Source: Polynucleobacter sp. AP-Sving-400A-A2
Lineage (GTDB): Bacteria; Pseudomonadota; Gammaproteobacteria; Burkholderiales; Burkholderiaceae
Assembly (NCBI RefSeq): GCF_018688155.1
Contig: NZ_CP061312.1
Location: forward strand, 1-64,000
Direction: 5' to 3'
DNA: 64,000 bases
Positions 58,032 to 64,000 of this stretch are shown in pieces. How positions within the stretch are numbered: the stretch's first letter is position 1; each line of letters starts with the position of its first letter. The position numbers were made by a program, and so were the translations under genes. Below the pieces are notes generated by a model that was given only the letters and a program-made list of their open reading frames with translations, ran no database searches and was not told where the DNA came from.

Positions 58032-58033
58032 TC

Positions 58034-58864
58034 ATGCCTTTGATGAAGACAAAACCGACCTCACCAGGTCGTCGCTCAATGGTCAAGGTGGTCAATCCTG
58101 ACCTGCATAAAGGTAAACCTTTTGCAGCGTTAGTAGAGCCACAGTTCCAAAAAGCAGGTCGTAATAATAATGGTCACATCACTACCCGTCATAAGGGTGG
58201 TGGTCATAAGCATCACTATCGTGTTGTTGATTTCAAACGCAACGACAAAGATGGTATTCCAGCAAAAGTAGAACGCCTAGAATACGATCCAAACCGCAGT
58301 GCAAATATTGCATTGATCGTGTTTGCTGATGGTGAGCGTCGCTATATTTTGGCTGCAAAAGGTATGACCGTTGGTCAACCATTGATGAGTGGCTCTGAAG
58401 CCCCAATCAAGTCTGGTAACAATTTGCCAATTCGCAACATTCCAGTTGGTAGCACGATTCACTGTGTAGAAATGTTGCCAGGTAAAGGTGCTCAAATCGC
58501 ACGTTCAGCCGGTGGTTCTGCAGTGTTATTAGCTCGTGAAGGTGTATACGCTCAGGTGCGCTTGCGCTCTGGTGAAGTACGTCGTATTTTGATCGAGTGT
58601 CGCGCTACTATCGGTGAAGTTGGCAATGAAGAGCACAGCTTGCGCGTTATCGGTAAAGCTGGTGCAAATCGCTGGCGTGGTATTCGCCCAACCGTTCGCG
58701 GTGTGGCAATGAACCCAGTAGATCACCCACACGGTGGTGGTGAAGGTAGAACTGGCGAAGGCCGTGTACCTGTCTCCCCATGGGGCACACCAACTAAAGG
58801 TTATCGTACACGTCGCAATAAGCGTACAACTTCGATGATCGTTCAACGTCGTCAAAAACGTTAA
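58034..58864 (+). CDS. rplB: 50S ribosomal protein L2
   Basis: Conserved protein near the peptidyl-transferase centre, 276 residues. The C-terminal signature [13 protein letters not shown] contains the conserved histidine important for function, and [18 protein letters not shown] is in the N-terminal part. Confidence 0.99.
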   Translation: MPLMKTKPTSPGRRSMVKVVNPDLHKGKPFAALVEPQFQKAGRNNNGHITTRHKGGGHKHHYRVVDFKRNDKDGIPAKVERLEYDPNRSANIALIVFADGERRYILAAKGMTVGQPLMSGSEAPIKSGNNLPIRNIPVGSTIHCVEMLPGKGAQIARSAGGSAVLLAREGVYAQVRLRSGEVRRILIECRATIGEVGNEEHSLRVIGKAGANRWRGIRPTVRGVAMNPVDHPHGGGEGRTGEGRVPVSPWGTPTKGYRTRRNKRTTSMIVQRRQKR

Positions 58865-58883
58865 GCGATAAGGATAAATAGAT

Positions 58884-59162
58884 ATGACACGTTCAGCTAA
58901 AAAAGGCCCATTTTGCGAAGCCAGCTTAGTAAATAAAGTTGAAGTCGCACAAGCCAACAAAGACAAAAAGCCGATTAAAACTTGGTCACGCCGTTCAACA
59001 ATCCTCCCAGACTTTATTGGTCTGACGATTGCTGTACATAACGGTCGTCAACACGTTCCGGTATATGTATCAGAAAACATGGTGGGTCATAAGTTAGGCG
59101 AATTTGCCTTGACCCGTACTTTCAAAGGTCACGCTGCTGACAAGAAAGTAACGAAGAAGTAA
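58884..59162 (+). CDS. rpsS: 30S ribosomal protein S19
   Basis: A 92-residue protein of the 30S head, with [17 protein letters not shown] and the signature [27 protein letters not shown]. Confidence 0.98.
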   Translation: MTRSAKKGPFCEASLVNKVEVAQANKDKKPIKTWSRRSTILPDFIGLTIAVHNGRQHVPVYVSENMVGHKLGEFALTRTFKGHAADKKVTKK

Positions 59163-59172
59163 GGGGATGATG

Positions 59173-59502
59173 ATGGAAGTTAAAGCTATTCACAAAGGCG
59201 CCCGCATTTCTGCGCAAAAGACACGTTTGGTCGCTGATCAGATTCGTGGTTTGCCGATTGCACGCGCATTGAACATTTTGAATTTCAGCCCCAAGAAAGC
59301 TGCCTTCATTGTGAAGAAAGTTGTTGAGTCCGCAATGGCCAACGCTGAACACAATAAGGGTGCTGATATTGATGAGCTCAAGGTTTCAACAATTATTGTT
59401 GATAAGGGTACTTCCTTGAAGCGCTTCACAGCACGCGCTAAGGGTCGTGGCAATCAAATCGAAAAACAAACATGTCACATTACCGTGACCTTGAGTAACT
59501 AA
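59173..59502 (+). CDS. rplV: 50S ribosomal protein L22
   Basis: Tunnel-lining protein, 109 residues. Three ATGs follow each other (59167, 59170, 59173); the last is chosen because AAGGGG (59161-59166) lies six bases upstream of it and the protein then begins with the family's [13 protein letters not shown]. The signature [21 protein letters not shown] is present. Confidence 0.97.
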   Translation: MEVKAIHKGARISAQKTRLVADQIRGLPIARALNILNFSPKKAAFIVKKVVESAMANAEHNKGADIDELKVSTIIVDKGTSLKRFTARAKGRGNQIEKQTCHITVTLSN

Positions 59503-59510
59503 GGGAAGAT

Positions 59511-60332
59511 ATGGGACAAAAGATAAACCCAACCGGATTCCGACTCTCGGTAACGAAGAACTGGACATCAAAGTGGTATGCAAACAATACAGACTTTGCA
59601 AAGATGCTCAAAGAGGACGTAGATGTCCGCATCTATTTAAAAAAGAAATTAAAGAATGCATCTGTTAGCAAGGTAATCATCGAGCGTCCTGCAAAGAACG
59701 CACGTATTACTATCTATAGCTCACGTCCAGGTGTTGTGATCGGTAAAAAAGGCGAAGATATTGAAGTTCTCCGCCGTGAACTCCAAAAGCGTATGGGCGT
59801 TCCAGTCCACGTGAATATCGAAGAAATTCGTAAGCCTGAAGTGGATGCACAATTGATTGCTGATTCTATTACTCAGCAGTTAGAGAAGCGCATCATGTTC
59901 CGTCGTGCAATGAAGCGTGCAATGCAAAATGCAATGCGCCTTGGCGCACAAGGAATCAAGATCATGTCCTCTGGTCGTTTGAACGGTGCCGAAATTGCAC
60001 GTCGCGAATGGTACCGTGAAGGACGTGTTCCACTTCATACATTGAAGGCTGATATTGATTACGCTACATCAGAAGCGGAAACAACATACGGCATCATCGG
60101 TGTAAAAGTTTGGGTTTACAAAGGCGACACATTAGGTCGCGGTGCTGATGCTCCAGCTGTAACAGCAGAGCCAGTAGCTGATGAGAAGAAGCCGCGTCGC
60201 GCACCAGCGAAAACAACCGCACGCAAACCAGCAGCTGACAGCAAGCCTTTGGTTGCTGCTAAGCCAACAGTGAAGCGTGTACCGAAAGCCGTTGAAGCCG
60301 CAAGTGCTGAAGCGCAGAAGTCAGGAGAGTAA
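59511..60332 (+). CDS. rpsC: 30S ribosomal protein S3
   Basis: mRNA-entry protein, 273 residues. The KH domain ([21 protein letters not shown]) and the C-terminal domain ([32 protein letters not shown]) are complete by about residue 215. A tail of about 55 residues rich in alanine, lysine and proline follows, which makes it longer than the E. coli protein (233 residues). Confidence 0.98.
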   Translation: MGQKINPTGFRLSVTKNWTSKWYANNTDFAKMLKEDVDVRIYLKKKLKNASVSKVIIERPAKNARITIYSSRPGVVIGKKGEDIEVLRRELQKRMGVPVHVNIEEIRKPEVDAQLIADSITQQLEKRIMFRRAMKRAMQNAMRLGAQGIKIMSSGRLNGAEIARREWYREGRVPLHTLKADIDYATSEAETTYGIIGVKVWVYKGDTLGRGADAPAVTAEPVADEKKPRRAPAKTTARKPAADSKPLVAAKPTVKRVPKAVEAASAEAQKSGE

Positions 60333-60334
60333 GC

Positions 60335-60748
60335 ATGCTACAACCAAAGCGTCGTAAGTATCGCAAGGAGCAAAAGGGACGTAACACTGGCGTGGCAACA
60401 CGCGGTAGTTCAGTAGCCTTTGGTGACTTTGGATTGAAAGCTATTGGCCGTGGTCGTTTGACTGCACGTCAGATTGAATCTGCACGTCGCGCAATGACCC
60501 GTCACATTAAGCGTGGTGGTCGTATCTGGATTCGTATTTTCCCAGACAAGCCAATTTCACAAAAGCCAGCTGAAGTACGTATGGGTAACGGTAAAGGTAA
60601 TCCAGAGTACTACGTAGCAGAAATTCAACCTGGCAAGATTTTGTACGAGATGGATGGAGTGGATGAAACATTGGCGCGCGAAGCTTTCAAGCTTGCAGCT
60701 GCTAAGTTGCCATTACAAACCACTTTCGTGATTCGCCACTTAGGTTGA
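60335..60748 (+). CDS. rplP: 50S ribosomal protein L16
   Basis: A 137-residue protein near the A-site tRNA elbow. The opening [17 protein letters not shown] and the segment [27 protein letters not shown] are family hallmarks. Confidence 0.98.
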   Translation: MLQPKRRKYRKEQKGRNTGVATRGSSVAFGDFGLKAIGRGRLTARQIESARRAMTRHIKRGGRIWIRIFPDKPISQKPAEVRMGNGKGNPEYYVAEIQPGKILYEMDGVDETLAREAFKLAAAKLPLQTTFVIRHLG

Positions 60749-60762
60749 TCGGGATAGAAATT

Positions 60763-60957
60763 ATGAAAAAGACAGAATTAGCATCCAAAGACCTGGTTGC
60801 CTTGAACGCAGAATTGACAGAGCTCTTGAAGACAAGCTTCAAGCTCCGTATGCAAAAAGGTACTCAGCAACTAACAAATACCAGCCAATTGGGTAAGACT
60901 AAGCGTGAAATTGCTCGCGTAAAGACGTTTATTACTCAAAAAACTGCACAGAAATAA
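60763..60957 (+). CDS. rpmC: 50S ribosomal protein L29
   Basis: A 64-residue helical hairpin protein near the tunnel exit. The start is ATG 60763; the open frame extends upstream into the end of rplP (60745), but the family begins at [10 protein letters not shown]. The segment [13 protein letters not shown] is conserved. Confidence 0.96.
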   Translation: MKKTELASKDLVALNAELTELLKTSFKLRMQKGTQQLTNTSQLGKTKREIARVKTFITQKTAQK

Positions 60958-60969
60958 GGAAAAAGGGAT

Positions 60970-61239
60970 ATGACGGAATTATCTAAACCCTTGCGCCGCA
61001 CCCTAGTGGGTCGTGTCGTTAGCGATAAAATGCAAAAAACTGTGACTGTGCTAGTTGAGCGTCAAGTAAAACATGCGCTTTATGGCAAATATGTTGGACA
61101 GTCCAAAAAATACCACGCTCATGACGAAGCTGGTCAATACAAGATGGGTGATACCGTTGAAATTGCTGAATCTAGGCCAATTTCACGTACTAAATCTTGG
61201 GTGGTGACCCGTTTAGTTCAGGAGTCAAAGGGTATTTAA
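60970..61239 (+). CDS. rpsQ: 30S ribosomal protein S17
   Basis: An 89-residue primary binding protein with [23 protein letters not shown] and the signature [20 protein letters not shown]. It is the last gene of the S10-type cluster; a 185-bp spacer with a promoter follows. Confidence 0.98.
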   Translation: MTELSKPLRRTLVGRVVSDKMQKTVTVLVERQVKHALYGKYVGQSKKYHAHDEAGQYKMGDTVEIAESRPISRTKSWVVTRLVQESKGI

Positions 61240-61249
61240 AGAAATGTTA

Positions 61250-61298
61250 GGGATTTTGGCAAAATCTATTGCCAAGTCCCCGTTTTGCGTAGTATGAT
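61250..61298 (+). promoter_or_regulatory. Hairpin and promoter between rpsQ and rplN (spc cluster)
   Basis: A -35 TTGCCA (61269-61274), 18-bp spacing and -10 TATGAT (61293-61298). The -35 lies in the 3' arm of a strong hairpin in which GGGA-TTTTGGCAA pairs with TTGCCAA-TCCC (61250-61280). It may both end part of the S10 transcript and start the spc one. Confidence 0.72.
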
Positions 61299-61424
61299 AG
61301 TCGGCTTCTCTGGTTTTATTGGGGAAGCAGTGTTTTTTCATTAATTCCGGGTTTTAGCTTTCGTTAAAGCCCATAGACGGAACCAAGACTGTTTGCCTTT
61401 GGCTAACAAGTTGGGGATTAAAAA

Positions 61425-61793
61425 ATGATTCAGACCGAAAGTAGATTACAGGTCGCCGATAACACAGGCGCCAGTGAAGTTTTGTGCATCAAGGTACTGG
61501 GCGGCTCTAAGCGTCGTTATGCCAGTATCGGTGATGTCATTAAGGTGACTGTTAAGTCCGCCGCTCCACGTGGCCGTGTAAAAAAAGGTGACATTTATAA
61601 CGCCGTAGTGGTGAGAACCGCTAAAGGTGTACGCCGTCCAGATGGTTCATTGATTAAGTTCGATGGCAACGCTGCGGTATTGCTCAACGCTAAGTTAGAG
61701 CCAATTGGCACACGTATCTTTGGACCAGTCACACGCGAATTGCGTACTGAAAAGTTCATGAAGATCGTTTCTCTCGCCCCCGAAGTGATTTAA
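61425..61793 (+). CDS. rplN: 50S ribosomal protein L14
   Basis: A 122-residue intersubunit-bridge protein starting [16 protein letters not shown], with [13 protein letters not shown] and the signature [20 protein letters not shown]. It is the first gene of the spc-type cluster. Confidence 0.98.
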   Translation: MIQTESRLQVADNTGASEVLCIKVLGGSKRRYASIGDVIKVTVKSAAPRGRVKKGDIYNAVVVRTAKGVRRPDGSLIKFDGNAAVLLNAKLEPIGTRIFGPVTRELRTEKFMKIVSLAPEVI

Positions 61794-61802
61794 GAGGCTG
61801 AT

Positions 61803-62111
61803 ATGAAAAAGATTCGTAAAGGTGATTCAGTGGTTCTGTTGACTGGCCGCGATAAGGGCAAGCAAGGAACTGTTACAGCCGTCCTCGAGAACAAATTAGT
61901 GATCGAAGGCGTAAATATTTACAAAAAGAGCGTTAAGCCAAATCCAGCGGCCGGTCTTACAGGCGGCATGATTGACAAGACGATGCCTGTTCACATTTCT
62001 AATGTGGCTGTGGTTGACGGTAACGGCAAACCATCACGTGTTGGTATCAAACTCGTGGACGGTAAAAAGCAACGTTTCCTCAAAACCACTGGCGCAACTT
62101 TAAGCGCATAA
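61803..62111 (+). CDS. rplX: 50S ribosomal protein L24
   Basis: A 102-residue assembly-initiating protein. The KOW motif [17 protein letters not shown] lies near the N-terminus, followed by [12 protein letters not shown]. Confidence 0.98.
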   Translation: MKKIRKGDSVVLLTGRDKGKQGTVTAVLENKLVIEGVNIYKKSVKPNPAAGLTGGMIDKTMPVHISNVAVVDGNGKPSRVGIKLVDGKKQRFLKTTGATLSA

Positions 62112-62127
62112 GGGGCACGGAGAAATT

Positions 62128-62670
62128 ATGAGTACACGTTTTCAAGAACACTATCAAGCAAAAGTTGTTGCTGATTTAATGACCAAGTTTGGCTACAAGT
62201 CAATCATGGAAGTTCCACGTATCACTAAGGTAACCCTGAATATGGGCTTGGGCGATGCAGTGAACGATAAGAAAATTATCGAAAATGCAGTTGGTGATTT
62301 GACTAAAGTAGCAGGTCAAAAGCCAGTTGTGACAAAAGCTAAAAAAGCGATTGCTGGTTTCAAGATTCGTCAAGGTTACCCAATCGGTGCCATGGTGACA
62401 TTGCGTGGCGCACGCATGTACGAATTCTTAGACCGTTTCGTGACTGTTGCTTTGCCACGCGTACGTGACTTCCGCGGAATTTCCGGCAAGGCATTTGACG
62501 GCCGTGGTAACTACAACATTGGCGTTAAAGAGCAAATCATTTTCCCTGAGATCGAATACGACAAAATTGATGCCCTCCGTGGCCTCAACATTAGTATTAC
62601 GACGACCGCTAAGACTGACGAAGAAGCAAAAGCTTTGTTAGCAGCGTTCAAATTCCCTTTCCGCAATTAA
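62128..62670 (+). CDS. rplE: 50S ribosomal protein L5
   Basis: A 180-residue 5S-rRNA-binding protein. The segments [21 protein letters not shown] and [30 protein letters not shown] are family signatures. Confidence 0.98.
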   Translation: MSTRFQEHYQAKVVADLMTKFGYKSIMEVPRITKVTLNMGLGDAVNDKKIIENAVGDLTKVAGQKPVVTKAKKAIAGFKIRQGYPIGAMVTLRGARMYEFLDRFVTVALPRVRDFRGISGKAFDGRGNYNIGVKEQIIFPEIEYDKIDALRGLNISITTTAKTDEEAKALLAAFKFPFRN

Positions 62671-62679
62671 GAGGCTAAC

Positions 62680-62985
62680 GTGGCAAAACTATCCCTAATT
62701 GAGCGCGAGAATAAGCGCGCAAAAACTGTAGAGAAGTACGCTGTAAAGCGTGCAGAACTCAAAGCAATCATCGCTGATCAATCACGCAGTGATGAAGAGC
62801 GCTATGAGGCTCGCTTGAAGCTACAGGCACTTCCACGTAACGCAAGCCCGATTCGTCAAAGAAATCGTTGTTCATTAACCGGTCGTCCGCGCGGTGTATT
62901 CAGTAAGTTTGGTTTAGCGCGTAGCAAAATTCGTGAAATCGCCTTTCGTGGCGAAATCCCCGGTTTAACCAAGGCCAGCTGGTAA
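62680..62985 (+). CDS. rpsN: 30S ribosomal protein S14
   Basis: A 101-residue protein of the long, zinc-free type, with a single cysteine ([11 protein letters not shown]) instead of the CxxC pairs of the short form. The start is GTG at 62680. The C-terminal segment [20 protein letters not shown] is typical. Confidence 0.97.
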   Translation: MAKLSLIERENKRAKTVEKYAVKRAELKAIIADQSRSDEERYEARLKLQALPRNASPIRQRNRCSLTGRPRGVFSKFGLARSKIREIAFRGEIPGLTKASW

Positions 62986-63009
62986 GCGGCGAAAGAATTA
63001 GGAGAACTC

Positions 63010-63405
63010 ATGAGTATCAGCGATCCAATCGCCGACATGTTGACAAGGATCCGCAATGCGCAAGCAGTGCAGAAACCCGTAGTCTTGATGCCGTCGTCAA
63101 AAGTTAAAGTAGCTATTGCAAAAGTCTTGCAGGATGAAGGTTATATCGATAGTTTTGAAATCAAAGGTGAAGCAGCTAAGCCAGTGCTACACATTGAACT
63201 CAAATACTACGCAGGCCGTCCTGTTATTGAGCGTATTGACCGTGTTTCTACACCAAGTCTACGTATCTACAAAGGCCGCCACGACATTCCTGAAGTAATG
63301 AATGGCTTGGGTATTGCAATTATTTCAACCCCACAAGGCGTAATGACAGACCGCAAAGCACGTGCAAACGGCGTTGGTGGCGAAGTTATTTGCTACGTCG
63401 CGTAA
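63010..63405 (+). CDS. rpsH: 30S ribosomal protein S8
   Basis: A 131-residue protein that binds 16S rRNA and, in E. coli, represses the spc operon at the rplE site. It opens [17 protein letters not shown] and ends with the signature [26 protein letters not shown]. Confidence 0.98.
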   Translation: MSISDPIADMLTRIRNAQAVQKPVVLMPSSKVKVAIAKVLQDEGYIDSFEIKGEAAKPVLHIELKYYAGRPVIERIDRVSTPSLRIYKGRHDIPEVMNGLGIAIISTPQGVMTDRKARANGVGGEVICYVA

Positions 63406-63415
63406 GGAGAGAAAT

Positions 63416-63949
63416 ATGTCCCGCGTTGGTAAATCACCTATTCCAGTCCCTAAGGGCGCTGAAATCAGCATCAACGGTGCAAACATTACTGTTAAGGGCC
63501 CATTGGGCACTTTGACACATAACTTGCATCCTTCTGTTGGTTTAAAACAAGAAGACAGCGTATTGACAGTTGTTTTAAACAACAACACACCAGAAGCTGG
63601 TGCACAGTCAGGTACAGCCCGCGCTTTGGTAAACAACATGGTTGTTGGCGTAACTGCTGGCTTTGAGCGCAAGCTCAGCTTGGTAGGCGTTGGTTACCGT
63701 GCTGCTGCCCAAGGCGATTCATTGAAATTGCAGTTAGGTTTCTCACACGACATTATTTACAACCTGCCAAAGGGCGTAAAAGCTGAGACCCCAACTCAAA
63801 CTGAAATCATTATTAAAGGTTCCAACAAGCAGCAAGTTGGCCAGGTTGCAGCTGAAGTTCGCGCATACCGTTCACCAGAGCCATACAAGGGCAAAGGCGT
63901 TCGCTACGTGGATGAGGTTGTGCACCTGAAAGAAACTAAGAAGAAGTAA
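63416..63949 (+). CDS. rplF: 50S ribosomal protein L6
   Basis: A 177-residue protein near the factor-binding site. The start is ATG 63416 ([15 protein letters not shown]), with AAGGAG upstream; the frame is open further upstream inside rpsH but that part has no family match. The C-terminal signature [16 protein letters not shown] is present. Confidence 0.98.
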   Translation: MSRVGKSPIPVPKGAEISINGANITVKGPLGTLTHNLHPSVGLKQEDSVLTVVLNNNTPEAGAQSGTARALVNNMVVGVTAGFERKLSLVGVGYRAAAQGDSLKLQLGFSHDIIYNLPKGVKAETPTQTEIIIKGSNKQQVGQVAAEVRAYRSPEPYKGKGVRYVDEVVHLKETKKK

Positions 63950-63962
63950 GCGAGATTAGAAA

Positions 63963-64000
63963 ATGAATAAAGACGAATCCAGACAAAGACGTGCTAGGCA
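63963..64000 (+). CDS. rplR: 50S ribosomal protein L18, 5' fragment
   Basis: Only the first 12 codons (MNKDESRQRRAR) lie in the window; the gene is cut by its right edge, not broken. The basic start and the position after rplF identify L18. Confidence 0.88.
   Translation, partial: MNKDESRQRRAR

Overview
The window reads as the origin-proximal part of a betaproteobacterial chromosome, opened at the first base of dnaA. Gene content and order point to Burkholderiales, most likely Polynucleobacter or a close relative: dnaA-dnaN-gyrB followed by a SET-domain gene and a DUF3717 gene, mnmG-rsmG-parA-parB-atpI-atpBEFHAGDC-hemE-priA, and moderate base composition with many AT-rich spacers. The genus is my inference from protein sequences and synteny; no database was searched.

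Region 1 (1-10.8 kb): dnaA, an origin-like spacer with about six DnaA boxes, dnaN, gyrB, a small SET-domain methyltransferase and a DUF3717 protein. These are followed by a complete branched-chain amino-acid type ABC importer (two ATPases, binding protein, two permeases). Region 2 (10.9-26 kb): mnmG-rsmG-parAB, with two parS sites (one upstream of mnmG, one inside it), the full F1Fo ATP synthase operon, hemE, and priA. The hemE-priA spacer holds a second DnaA-box cluster. Region 3 (26-31.8 kb) is the only mosaic stretch, with genes on both strands: gcvH, a tiny CxxC/CxxC protein, a fatty-acid desaturase, tRNA-Arg, a one-helix membrane protein, rsmI, a DiaA-like SIS protein, a DolP-like lipoprotein, a cytochrome c and an acetyltransferase.

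Region 4 (31.8-37.4 kb) is an rRNA operon (16S, tRNA-Ile, tRNA-Ala, 23S, 5S) with promoter, boxA elements, long processing stems and a strong terminator. Region 5 (37.4-55.8 kb) holds tRNA-Tyr-Gly-Thr, tuf copy 1, tRNA-Trp, secE-nusG, rplKAJL-rpoBC, rpsLG-fusA and tuf copy 2. Region 6 (55.9-64 kb) holds rpsJ, the S10-type cluster (rplC to rpsQ) and the start of the spc cluster (rplN to rplR, cut by the window edge).

The window therefore carries replication initiation and its probable regulators, chromosome partition, energy generation and most of the transcription/translation machinery. Almost all genes lie on the + strand, co-directional with a fork moving rightward from the dnaA-dnaN spacer. 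I found no CRISPR array, prophage, insertion sequence or convincing novel multi-gene system. The most interesting signals are non-coding: two DnaA-box clusters, two parS sites, ribosomal-protein leader hairpins (including a terminator-like one abutting the rplJ ribosome-binding site), and a 1.2-kb tuf repeat that looks identical. PriA also has a start-codon puzzle.
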